DNA of 64,000 nt, from contig NC_060110.1 in the NCBI RefSeq assembly GCF_021155765.1, positions 18,560,001 through 18,624,000 on the forward strand. The letters run 5' to 3'. The position numbers and the translations under genes are program-made. Below, in pieces: positions 1 to 11,501 of this stretch. The notes under the pieces were generated by a model. It was given only the letters and a program-made list of their open reading frames with translations, was not told the DNA's origin and made no database searches. The DNA comes from Diprion similis. Lineage: Eukaryota; Arthropoda; Insecta; Hymenoptera; Diprionidae. The number at the start of each line of letters is the position of its first letter. The stretch's first letter is position 1.

Positions 1-3000
1 CACACGCATACACTAAGCCACATCCAATAAAACAGTCGCAAGGGTAAATTTATCGGGCAAACGAAACAGCTGGTGGTGGGTAACTTATACATATTAATAT
101 GCATGTAAATACATTATATCGGTATGCAGCGTTGCACACACACACACACACGAGATGACGTACATACATGGCTGATTTCGAAGACAGAGAGCATATCTGT
201 TCCCTTAGTTTCCTGATTTCCATCCGATCGATGTGGGGCCGGATGTTCCGGTTCTCTCGGGGCCCGGGAACCAGAACCATATAGCGTTGCATTATTAGGT
301 ACCTGCACCGTGGCCAGCTAACAGCTGCAAGTGTGCTGGGCACACCGACCCACGTCCATAACGCGAGAATACGTTGCTTGAAATTCCTTAAAGGAATAAA
401 AGGGCTTTGGTTAAACCAGCGCCGCTACCGTGGCGGCAGCGTAAAGACCTCCTCAACCATTCCCTTTATGTACTTAAGCCTTGAATACTTCGATATGGAT
501 CACGGCGACGCGACGTTGACGTTGCAGGGGGCGAGTACCACGGTGATACACCCGCTCCGTCGGCATTGATGTACGTCTGCAGTGCCGGGATCGACGATCC
601 CACGATATACGTGTCGACGCGTTCTGCGGAACCAAATCTCGTACCGGATAACGGAAGATACCCTTCCAGACATCAACGGATCCTGATCTAGGAAGTCGAA
701 GGACCGCTCGGACTTATTTGATCCTTGGTCATCGCTTCCAGGAAGACCGAATCTCCTCTTTCGTATACGCGGTGGTCTGTCACTTCACTAAGCCCCTTCG
801 CCAATTGTCAATTGCATGTTTGTTGAGACCGGTTGTTTCGTTTGGACTGCAAGTGAATCGATCATTGCCATGTTCTTTGACTTGAGAAAAAGAAGATTGA
901 GACAGAAGCAATTCACTTTCTTCTATTTATTTCGTCTAGTGACGGAGATTATTAATAGTTCTATTCAAAATGGTATTTTTGCTCCGAACTGCTTCTACTC
1001 AACGCGGTCTGGGTCAAGTGCTGTCGAGGCTTAGAGTGTTTATTTTGTTGGGCGCCAGTTAATCATCGAAATTAAGGAAAACGAAGTAACAGCTAAGCTC
1101 AATTACCTAGTAAATAATAATAAACAAATATTATAATTAGACTCTATTCGCAGAGGAGTTCATTTGGGGATCCAAGGAAGAGAGAATCTAAATTTCCAAG
1201 AGTATAGAAAGAAAGAATTGGACAGAGTATACAAGTTTATTGTACTTGCAAATTGCTGTAAGTCGCAACGGTTTTCCTGAAACTTAAGGAAAAACGGGAG
1301 CCAAGATATTGACTTTTTATTTTAGACCCCTTTACGCTGGTTAAAAGTTTATCAGAAATGCGTTAGTTTCTAGATTCGTAATAAAACATACCTTAAAGAT
1401 CGAAAGTATTTATTCTTGGCTCACCAATCTCCTTCGAAACGTCGACGATATACTTGAGACAAACGCCTTATAAATTGAGATACGTAATACATATAATCCT
1501 GGAAAAGTTTTGGCTCCTAAAGTTCGAACCATTTGGATTACGGTCGAGACATTGAAGACCGTCGAGTCGTTAACTTCGGACACGTATACCCTGGTATAGA
1601 TATACACCGCCACGTGAATATCTGATTGAAAAGTTTGATGTAGGAAATGAAATGCGACTGACCATCGAGCACGAGGAATGGCGAGTTGAAGTGGTTGGTT
1701 TATTAGAAAAACGAGACGTACGGGGTGGTAGTTAAACACACGTACGTCACACATGCGTGCTATACACATCGAGTCTTATCTTTGTTTGGTGGAGCGAAAA
1801 ATAAGACACGAGAATGAATAAGATAGGAGAAAACTGAACTTGCGGTGGCGGGTTTCTAATGTCTGCCACAGCAGAGAACAGAGCGAATGTTTGTAGATAC
1901 GTGTTTCATAGGTAGCCCGTTATCAAGTAATAACTCTGCCGAGGAACCAACCGCGGTGGCAATATCGCATGTATCATTGGTTATACCAAGATAACTGGAG
2001 CACGCGAGTCTGTGTGAAGTATAAACGCGATATTTCTCAAGGGTTGCTTGCAGGAGCAACCCGCCAGGACCTTGGCGGCCATTTCTCTCATCCTGCAGTG
2101 GACAAAGATTTGAAAATTTTCAGGTGTTTTTTTTTTCATCCGGTTACATCTCCGAAAAATCTTAAATCACGTTTATGGACGGAAATAATTGTTTTTTAAT
2201 GTAACGCTTATGTGACTTTTCAGATGGTTCAGCATCATTTTCACACGTATAACGTGACGTACTTTATACGTGGGTATAATATATGTAAACCAATGCCTCT
2301 CACCATTTGCACGCGTTTTCTAATCGGAGAACAAAAAAGACGATAAATCCATCCCCGGAATAAATTCAAATTCTGCTTTTCTCCGTCCGATTCACGAGGC
2401 GATCTCGCATGCCAATAATCGAATTTCGCTCCTGCGAATTTCTGGTGGCCGCCTGCACGATCTTTCATGTAAAAAAGCTTTCGCGTTTGGGGGGAGAAAA
2501 AAAATTGCTGTCGCAATGGTATGCAAATTTCAATGATCGTTTATATAAAGTTTAGAAGGCATGAGACATTAAGCTGCCAGAGGACGTCCGAGAATATATA
2601 TTTCGATTAAATGAGGAGACATTTATGCGTGGTTTTATCCATACTTTTATGTCTCGCGTACATAATATCACAATATTACCCTCGGAACAATTTGTCTAAT
2701 AATGTCCCGATTAATATTGGCTCTGCTTCGGGGATTCCCAATATCATAAATTAATATAAAACATTTCTTGTAGGGAAGAAACCCATTACGCCAAGGATTC
2801 AGACCGTTGCTCCTTCCGCAATAAAGGACTTTCTTTATATTTCCCTGTGACAAATATAATTATTGTTATTGCCGCGTTACACTCTAATACAATGTTTAGC
2901 TCAGTTTCAGGGAGAATTCTTGTATTGGCGCATAGTTGAATTCTATTGCTCCCAACGATGACAAAAAGTTCGAAGTATCAGCATGCAACAGACAACTCCA

Positions 3001-5240
3001 GCACCAGTTACAAATAGCCGGTCTCTGGTCTTGATACTCTTTTAATTTTACGAAGTGTTTCTCAATGTTTCACGGTGCAATTTACATATACTTGATGCAT
3101 TTGCATTCACATCTTCACAATACTGCAAAATGATACAAACTTTTCTCCCCAGCTATCATACAAATAGCCGGGTATTATTTAGTTACCTACTTTCGAAGTC
3201 TTGTTGCGGATCTATATTGTATGCGCATAATATAGACTACGATGAACCTGCAGAGTTGGCTACTTGAATGTACGGGGCATTCCACCTCTTTCAAGTTATC
3301 CTTTATTTTTCGTCTCTTAGGAATACTCAAGAAAATCAACTATCTACATGTATACATATATATTAGGTTGGGCCAAAAAATGACTATTTTTTTTCGTTAG
3401 TTGACATGAAAATATCGTTCAAGATGACGAAAAAAATTCTGTAAAAGTTTGAGCCCTTAATATTAATATTAAAAGGTGCATATTTGCAATTTTCCATTTC
3501 CCGTTTAAATAGCGCAGGTATTTTTTTTTTATTTTCGAATTTTATTACCTAACAACGGATTGGCGTATCGTAAAGAGCAATACATATTATTTATATGTAA
3601 AATAAAAAAATAAGATAAAAATCCAGTGTTATATAAACGGGAAATGGAAAATCTCAAATAGGCAACTCCTAATATTAATATTAAGAGCTCAAACTTTTAT
3701 AGAGAATTTTGTTTTCGTCATCTTGAACGATATTTTCACGATAACTAACGAAAAAAAAATAATAATTTTTTTTGGCCCACCCTAATACATATACATACGA
3801 TTGTTGTGTAGAATAATTTAAAACCTATAACTTCAAGTTCTCTTCAAGCTTCCCATAATCTCGAAAAATTCTTACCAGTACCTTGAAAATAATTCCTACT
3901 TCAATTTCCTTACTATCTCGAAGCGTCTCTAAATAAGTCTATTTCGCCATTTATACTCCAGGAATAAAACGATATCCGAAGTTAAACAAAGTTCGCGCTA
4001 ACTATTTGTACTTTTTTATTTTGTTTTGTATCACCATTATACATCGTATTTCTTCGCCGATCCGATATCCTTGCATTTTTATTAAATTATCTTGTATTAA
4101 TGTCAGTTATCGAGTCAAGTTTAGTGCGCTGCAATAAGGTGAGGCTTGCACTGTATTTGTGAAGCCACAAAGTAATGCAGCCATTTCGAGTTTTGGCTAA
4201 TTTTATCTTAATTGTATTATATTTAATAATGACTACAGGCGTTGATAGCTGCCCCACATATACAAAGATATAATTCCTGCGGCATACAGAAAAGTACGCG
4301 AATGATGTATGTACATGTACTTCTTCTGCAGACGCGGAAAGACAGAAACGAAGCGCGAGATGCATTTTCCCCGAGTTTATCTGCGACTGACGGGAAAAGT
4401 CGTAATTATAACGTAGAAAAGTTTTAATTTCATGACGTGGGGTTAAACTCGAATTAAACGGGGGTTCTCAATATGAGTTTTTTGAATCGAGCAACGCTTT
4501 TGAAACTTCTACTCCAGGGGAGAAGTTGGACTGACGGACGAGGCTCTTTCACTCGTAAAACAAAACCATAAACCCCGAAAAGAAGATCCCCAAGCTTATA
4601 TCTAAAGGATAACTTTTACAAGTTACGTTCTGGTCGACTATCAGCTCAACTTATGTTAATTTTATGTAGGCAGGACCGAATTACCGCGCCGGGCTCATTT
4701 CATTTTAGTTTTATGTACGCGAACTAGGGTAACACGGGATTTAATAGTGCACTCGGATACTGTAACGTGCTTGCAAAGTAGCCCTTACTTTAGAGCCATT
4801 GCCAGAAAGTTGAAAATTCATCAAGAGTCTTATAACCGTGAACGATACCATTTAAGCTACAGTCAATTCTTTTGATTGTAAGATCGATCCTACATGACTT
4901 ATTTGTGCAAATAAAATTCATTTGCAGTAAATAAATATTTTTCTCGATCCGAAAAACATCGATTGTTTAATCCGGCCGTGGGATTATTTCTCAGACTTAG
5001 ATGCGAATCGTGTAAAATACATAACATCATGAAAAACTGTATCGATTCGTCAAGATTATTGGCAATTTCTAATCTTGCTAGTTTAAGAATTCATATTGCT
5101 AGTCGGGAAATCGGTTCCTCAAATTTTAGACCAGCTGGCGCCACGTCCCGGAGCTAATGGCGGCGTCATCCTGCAGAATTTTCGTAAAATAATGCTAAAA
5201 TAGCGATGAAATGCTTGCGCGAGATCATGTAAGATCTTCA
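1..5240. other. Gene-free left flank
   Basis: I see no supported coding exon in this stretch. The open frames are short, unlike any family I know, and lack convincing splice partners. It holds a CA microsatellite near 133-151, a somewhat GC-richer patch at about 200-800 without a gene, many A/T homopolymers, and one foldback transposable element (listed separately). It may be intergenic, or an intron or UTR of a gene outside the window; the sequence alone cannot decide. Confidence 0.6.
3363..3785. mobile_element. Mariner-like foldback MITE with TA target duplication
   Basis: The element starts TTAGGTTGGGCC and ends GGCCCACCCTAA, and it is flanked on both sides by TA (3361-3362 and 3786-3787), the target duplication of the Tc1/mariner superfamily. 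The inverted arms run for more than 110 bases with few mismatches: ATATCGTTCAAGATGACGAAA in the left arm recurs in reverse complement in the right arm. A second inner pair, containing TTTCCCGTTTA and its complement, makes nearly the whole 423 bp palindromic. There is no transposase frame, so it is non-autonomous. A shorter relative lies at 50687-50843. Confidence 0.88.
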
Positions 5241-5454
5241 GATGCACCATTGCACACATTGTCGTGTTATAAACCATGGTGTGGTCAGCTGCGATTTTGA
5301 TGACACTTCGAAGAGCGAGTGCCAGCGAAAACTGTACACCCGACGTCTGGCAACACTGTTCTGATCATTCCCACCACAGCTCACACACTTGGTAAATTTC
5401 TCGTTATTCTCTTGACGGGAATTATTTAGTTCGTATCGTACTCTAGTTCACCCA

Positions 5455-5490
5455 TATGTACATACACACATACATACATACATACGTACA
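5455..5490. repeat. Short CA/CATA microsatellite
   Basis: Tandem ACACACATACATACATACATACGTA-type repeats lie just upstream of the acyl-CoA dehydrogenase gene, within its probable promoter or 5' leader region. Nothing in the sequence suggests a function. Confidence 0.7.
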
Positions 5491-5624
5491 CAGCGTAATC
5501 AGAGTCGCAAGTCCAAATTTCGAAGTTTGATTGCGGCCGTTCGATTAGAAGCGAATAGAGAATCTAATTGTGCGTACGTGATTGACGTATGTATGTGTTC
5601 GAAGAGTAATTAACTGTATCAAAT

Positions 5625-7382
5625 ATGCAATCGACGAAAATAATAAGTGAGTGAACACAATTTCGGACAGCGATATGTATCATATAGACGGCAATGTAAT
5701 TAAAAAACGGTGTAATTGTTTCAGATTTTCTTCATCGCACCTGCAGGATTCAAAAAAATGCGAGAACTATCGCTTCCCTCTCATCATTGCCTGAAACCCA
5801 TCAAATGCTCTACAAAACATGCAGGTATGTATGTACCTTACCAAAAGATCAGAAAAGTATTTATAGAATGTCTTTGAAAAGGTGAAATGTTTACCCAATT
5901 CGTATTTGAAATATCTCGCTCCTCCTGTTCATTTAGAGACTTTGCCGAAGCAGAGTTAAAACCAATTGCGGCGATGACTGATAGAGAACACCGTTACCCG
6001 GCAGATAAGATACAAAAGATGGGGGAGCTGGGTCTGATGGGTATAACAACTCCTGAAAGTCTAGGTGGAACTGGACTGGATTACCTAGCATATGCAATTG
6101 CCATGGAAGAGATATCGAGGGGTTGTGCAAGCGCTGGAGTTATAATGAGCGTAAACAATTCATTGTACTTGGGTCCGATAGAGAAATTTGGTAATCAGAA
6201 GCAAAAAGAGAAATTTATCACCGGTTTTACTAATGGTAAGAAGGTCGGTTGCTTTGCTCTGAGCGAACCAGGAAATGGCTCAGATGCTGGGGCTGCGTCG
6301 ACAACTGCAAAGTTAGAAGGAGATACTTACATAATCAATGGCACCAAGTGCTGGATCACAAACGGATTCGAGTCCGAGGCTGTAGTTTTATTTGCCACCA
6401 CAGACAAGTCTAAAAAACACAAAGGAATCAGTGCTGTGATTGCGCCAAAACCAATTAATGGCCTAAGCCTAGGAAAAAAAGAAGACAAACTTGGAATTCG
6501 GGGTAGTAGCACGTGTTCTTTGATATTCGAAGACTGTGTTGTACCTGAAGAGAATCTGTTGGGCAAGTCAGGAATGGGCTTCAAGATTGCTATGATGACC
6601 CTGGGTAAGAATCCTTTTCCCTCAGCTGTCTTATTGCCACCGTTGAGTGCGCTCCAAAGCTGAAAATTATCACAGAATTAATGCAAGTGAGACATTATAG
6701 ACTTCCTAAAACATATCTCTTCATAGAAGAAACAGCCCTTTTTTTCTGGCTTTTGTAATGACTCCTCTAAAAACCAACAATCAAATTAATTCTTGTTTTG
6801 TTCCTTTCAGATGCTGGTCGAATAGGAATTGCCAGTCAGGCGCTAGGAATCGCACAAGCATCTCTAGATTGTGCAATGGAATATGCATCAAAGCGAATAG
6901 CGTTTGGAAAATCTATATTGAAATTACAAGCAATTCAACAAAAAATTGCTGACATGTCGCTAAAACTTGATAGCGCGCGTCTTCTCACCTGGCGGGCATC
7001 TTACTTGAAGGATAATAATAAACCGTACACAAAGGTGTGTAACTTTTAACAATGACGAATTCTTGTGCCTGCTCATATAATGCAAAAAATTTCCAAATAC
7101 TTATTTACAGCATTCTCCAATTCTAATCCTTTGTGTAATTGAAAAATGCATTGACTGTTTTGCATACAGGAAGCAGCTATGGCAAAACTAGCTGCGTCTG
7201 AAGCTGCAACGTTCTGTGCACATCAATGCATCCAAATTTTAGGAGGCATGGGATATGTAACAGATATGCCTGCAGAACGTCATTACAGGGATGCAAGAAT
7301 TACTGAAATTTATGAAGGAACTTCGGAAATACAGAGACTTGTGATTGCAGGAAACCTTATTAAAGAATATGGTTTTAATTAG
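5625..7382 (+). CDS. ACADS: Short-chain specific acyl-CoA dehydrogenase, mitochondrial
   Basis: Five exons: 5625-5646, 5725-5824, 5937-6604, 6811-7034, 7170-7382. They join in phase to 408 residues, the usual family length. The enzyme is an FAD flavoprotein of the mitochondrial matrix that catalyses the first step of short-chain beta-oxidation (butyryl-CoA to crotonyl-CoA). The first 30 or so residues are basic and lack acids ([20 protein letters not shown]), as in a mitochondrial targeting peptide. Family blocks follow in order: [72 protein letters not shown], then [16 protein letters not shown], which carries the catalytic base Glu. Exon 2 starts after TTTCAG and the TLD|AGRIG junction rejoins a conserved block, which supports the model. 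It is transcribed convergently with vib. The Drosophila counterpart is Arc42. Confidence 0.96.
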
Positions 7383-8300
7383 TAGTATTATACCTTTAGT
7401 TTGCCAAACGTGCTGCTCGAAACATAATCCACTTCACAATTGCTTTTGCAATCAAGTATTGTGCTACCGATACTGGCACATTTTTAAGCACTTTTTTTTT
7501 GCCACTGAAGACATACCCTACGTGTTGCATCGGAAATCTGGAATAAAACACTCCACATATCAAAATGGAGTGTATTCGATTTTCGTAATTAATCAATTGT
7601 GATAATAACTACAAACATACTTTGGGACCGATTATTTCAAACCATGACCTTCGAGTAATTAAACAATCAAAATCATGGACACATATATTTACTACGTTCG
7701 TTGCAACTTATCACAAACAAATAACTTTGCGAATTACTGGGCAGTTAATTCTATATATTGAGTTGTAACCTGTACTTTTTAACTCGTACGGTTTTCACAA
7801 ATTGAAGCAGTTTAAAGAATTAAATTTGTAAATATCATAAATGATGTGATTTTGATCTTAATGCTTAGTACTGTGAAATTTAACAAATTTTTTACACGAG
7901 TCAGAGCATGTGAAAATAAATACGTAAATTTATCACGTATAGCGAATGAAATTCTTATTCTGTTTAATCGTTCTACCGAACTTTCATTCTCGCATTTATT
8001 CAAATTCACAATGTATTTATTTTGGGTATTTTGGATATTGCTTAGCAGGTAAAATTTTTTTTGAATATTTTCTGTGTACTCACCTTAGTGAATTATCTAA
8101 CACATTGTTAAATTCATAGAAACAGCAAACCAAAAGTGGGATGTATTTGCACACATTCAAATCATTACCAAGGATCAGACTGATATCACTAATTACATTG
8201 AACTGTAATGTACCTAGTATAGAAACATAATTATTATAATAACAATTGGCCATGCGCATTTTTGTATATTGAAAGGATCAATAAATTTTATACACTGTAG
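7383..8300 (+). other. 3' UTR of ACADS with candidate poly(A) signals
   Basis: AT-rich and non-coding. AATAAA occurs at 7915-7920 and at 8280-8285. The second, followed by a T-rich stretch, is a reasonable end for the acyl-CoA dehydrogenase transcript. The open frames here are short and resemble nothing I know. Confidence 0.5.
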
Positions 8301-8477
8301 TATTTCTATTTTTATTAGCGTATTGACCTTGTGACTTGTCCAACACATATGGGTACTTCAGGGCCTTTGGCAGCGCTACAGGATTTCCTTCCCAATTTTC
8401 TTAATTTTTTTCTCGTGGGTAACAACTAGCTTCTCATTAACGATTAAGTAGAATTAGGACAAAAGTAATATGTAGCT

Positions 8478-8520
8478 ATATATAATATATAATATAATAT
8501 AATATTATATATATATACAC
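8478..8520. repeat. (TA)/(TATAA) microsatellite
   Basis: A run of TATATAATATAATATAATATTATATATATATACACAC-type sequence in the convergent spacer. It is a simple repeat of no visible function. A similar TATATGTATATATATACATA tract lies at about 9943-9982. Confidence 0.75.
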
Positions 8521-9290
8521 ACAGTGAAATTCAAATTATATAGAGATCTATACAGCAACAATTTGCTTCAAGCATTGTAGTAATTTGTAAATCATGCCAT
8601 ATTATTTTGCAACTAGCCTGCAGTCTTGTTATTAACATTTTGGGCAAATAGTTATATTGTTGTTTGGTATTCAATGATATCAATATCTAACGTGAATAAT
8701 GCACCAGGCATTATTCTGTTTAATTTTTCATTTTTTTTTTTACTTAATACTCCCAGTCAACCATTTTACACTAATAATAACAACTGAATCAATTTTCTTT
8801 TATACTGAACCTAACCGACACCTTACTTTCAAAGCAGTACTTTTTAATTCAAACTTACATTAAAATTACATAGAATATTTGCGCGCCAACAGAGATGTGC
8901 TAAAACAAATTTCAAAGTAAAAAGTATTACATGAAAATGAAGTTAACCGAAGATGTCCAAAAAGATAACATTTATTGGTTGACTGAAATTTATTAGAGAA
9001 CACGCTTTGTCAACAAATATTCAGCATAGCATGGACTAAATTAGTGATTTACGAAAACCAATGTTACGCTCCTCCATATTTTTTCTACATTTTTATAATA
9101 TATCACATCGTTATATCTGCCAGCATAGTTATTTTCTGAATTACAATCAGTCATTCAACTTATAGCATATTAATAAGACATTAGTATGCCTAAGAAACAC
9201 AAAATTGAAGTCGCCTGTTGTCCAACAACGTTCTAGACAGTTATCCATAACGCGTAAAGTTAACGTTGTGTTGAGCAACATTATATGTAC

Positions 9291-9795
9291 ACTAGGGTGT
9301 TTGACATTTCAAAAATATTCAATTTTACTACTGAGGCATGCCAAAATGCTTGCTTTTGGTCTAAAACGAAGCCTCAAAATGAGTGAACACTATAGCACCA
9401 GTTTTAGGATGTACGAAAACGGTTATTGTAAAAAAGTGAAAAATTGATATTAGCGTGCCTTCAATACATATTATCTTTTTTAAATTTTAGAAAAAAAAAT
9501 ACATTATGACCCAAAAAGATTATCCAAAGCGCATTACAACAAAATGCTGATTCAGAGGATATTGAAATTTTTTGACATTTTCATTCTTATATCATTATAT
9601 AAAACAGATAATACATGTTCAAAAGAAGCTAATTTCGATTTGTCACGTCCTTAGAAAAACCGTTTTCGTACATCCTGAAACTGGTGCTACAGTGCTCAGT
9701 CTTTCTGAGACCTCTTTTTAGACCATTTTTAAGCATTTTTTGCATGCGCTCATAGAAAAATCAAAAATTTTTTAAATGTGAAAAATCCTAATGTG
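9291..9795. mobile_element. Foldback (inverted-repeat) element, non-autonomous
   Basis: Two arms of about 130-140 bases lie in opposite orientation around a centre of about 230 bases. The left arm (about 9291-9425) contains AGCACCAGTTTTAGGATGTA and GTACGAAAACGG. The right arm (about 9655-9795) contains their reverse complements, for example CCGTTTTCGTACATCC. Outer parts (ACACTAGGGTGTTTGACATT against the complement of AATCCTAATGTGCG) match less well. No protein is encoded, so it reads as an old MITE. The ends and any target duplication are not sharply defined. Confidence 0.75.
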
Positions 9796-11501
9796 CGCAA
9801 ATCACTATGTCACAATATTTTGAATTTCACTGCAATTTCTTTTATGTACAGTACACCCTTCCTTTATTCGACCATTGCTGACCAAATTTCAATCACCTCG
9901 TTATTTCCATAGCATTTATCGACAGACAGCTAAAATTATTTATATATGTATATATATACATATATACGTGTATATATAGTATATCTCAACTCGTTTAGTT
10001 TACATAGAATAATTCATATTTATACCTTCAAGAAACAATTGGTAGTGGTAATGTCGTTTTAGGATCGTAGTCAAATGCCAAAAATATGCCTGCAAATACA
10101 TTTAACTATTTACCCTAGCAAAATGCAAAAAGCTTGCGCTCATCACTTTTAATCAGCATTACAATTATACTCAAGACATCGAAGAGAGAAATCATGTATG
10201 AAAACAAATGTAAGAAGATAATCAGTCGGTACAAAATTTTCCAAAATAACAGTTGATAAAGGTATTTTCGTAATGAACAAACCAATCGTTGGAAGAAGCA
10301 AATGATAAATTTCAATATTGTCACTCTATTGAAAATTGTTCATTTTTTGCATTCAAATCTGGAACAATTTTTCATAGTTTTAGATATTACATTACAAAAT
10401 ATCTAAGCTGATAACAAAGTCTGGCAGGAAATAATAAATTGTTAAGTTCACAGATAAAATCATCTAAGGCTATGCTTTTAAAATAGAACTCAAATATGTG
10501 TGATGTGCTTTAACTGAAAGAAAAATAAATGATAAAGTAAAAAGTACCCAACTTGATGATTCCATCAAAACAAAAACAAGACATACAAAAAATAATTGTC
10601 TGTCAACTCTGGAGTATACTATTTAGGATTAAAAAAAATCTCATCAGGAATACCCATTATCATGTAGAAACATAGTATTCGTTTGTCATGGCATAATATC
10701 AGTTTCGCATGGCCAAACTTGGAAAATTAAATGGAATTATATGAGTTCACACTATTATAAAACGTAGGTATTGAAAGTAGTAAGCTCTTAATATTCAAAT
10801 CTATTCTGTTCAAAATGAATTGTCGGACGTAGTGTCGATGAAAATCGAAAAAACTAGATAAAAAGCTGCTAGAACTGTATTTATTGAGCCATGCTCACAC
10901 ATCGTTTTACGAGCGTTGAATGCAGAACATTACTTGTATACATTTTTGTTTGTTTTACGATTAATTTACCTTGAACACTTGTTTCATTACTATAAATGGA
11001 CTAGGCTGACAGTTTTCTAAGCGGCAGGTTCTTTTTTTTTTTTAATATTTGACTACGATTTTCATACAGTGCTACAACTTTTGAGCATCCTGTACTCAGA
11101 CAAGCTTTTGCTGATTGCTTGTTAACGAACGTATAGAATTAATATTATCCAGCTACTATGCTATTTAGTATTATTATTATTATTGTTGTTGTTGTTTAAT
11201 TGTCTATATTGTTTGCCATCAAACCCCATTTGAAACAATCATTACTTTAGTAGAGCCCCCCAGAATTAATATTTTATATTATTATTAATAGTAATCTTTG
11301 ACAATAGGTACATCTATCTAAAACACTTGTAAATATAAATAAATTAAAATGGTGGTAATAATAATAATACATGCATTGCTGTATTCTAGACAGAAAAAAT
11401 CTGGAAACAGCCCTGGTCGCAAAAACCAAGTACAGCTGTATATACCTATGTGTGTTTATAGTGAAATCGTTTAAACTTATCCATAACTGAGCACCAATGT
11501 C

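Larger units (their letters stand above)
8301..11501. other. Convergent spacer between ACADS and vib
   Basis: No gene is visible. The stretch separates the 3' ends of ACADS (+) and vib (-), and an unknown part of it is probably vib 3' UTR. It holds TA-rich microsatellites (about 8478-8520 and 9943-9982), a foldback element (9291-9795) and ATT/GTT triplet runs (11168-11197). I saw no RNA gene. Confidence 0.55.

Noticed and set aside
133-151. CA microsatellite at the left end
   Set aside because: Ordinary simple repeat with no adjacent gene feature.
4963-5157. Plus-strand 64-codon frame upstream of ACADS
   Set aside because: Composition is not convincing, and it does not join in phase to the ACADS leader. 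The true targeting peptide starts at 5625.
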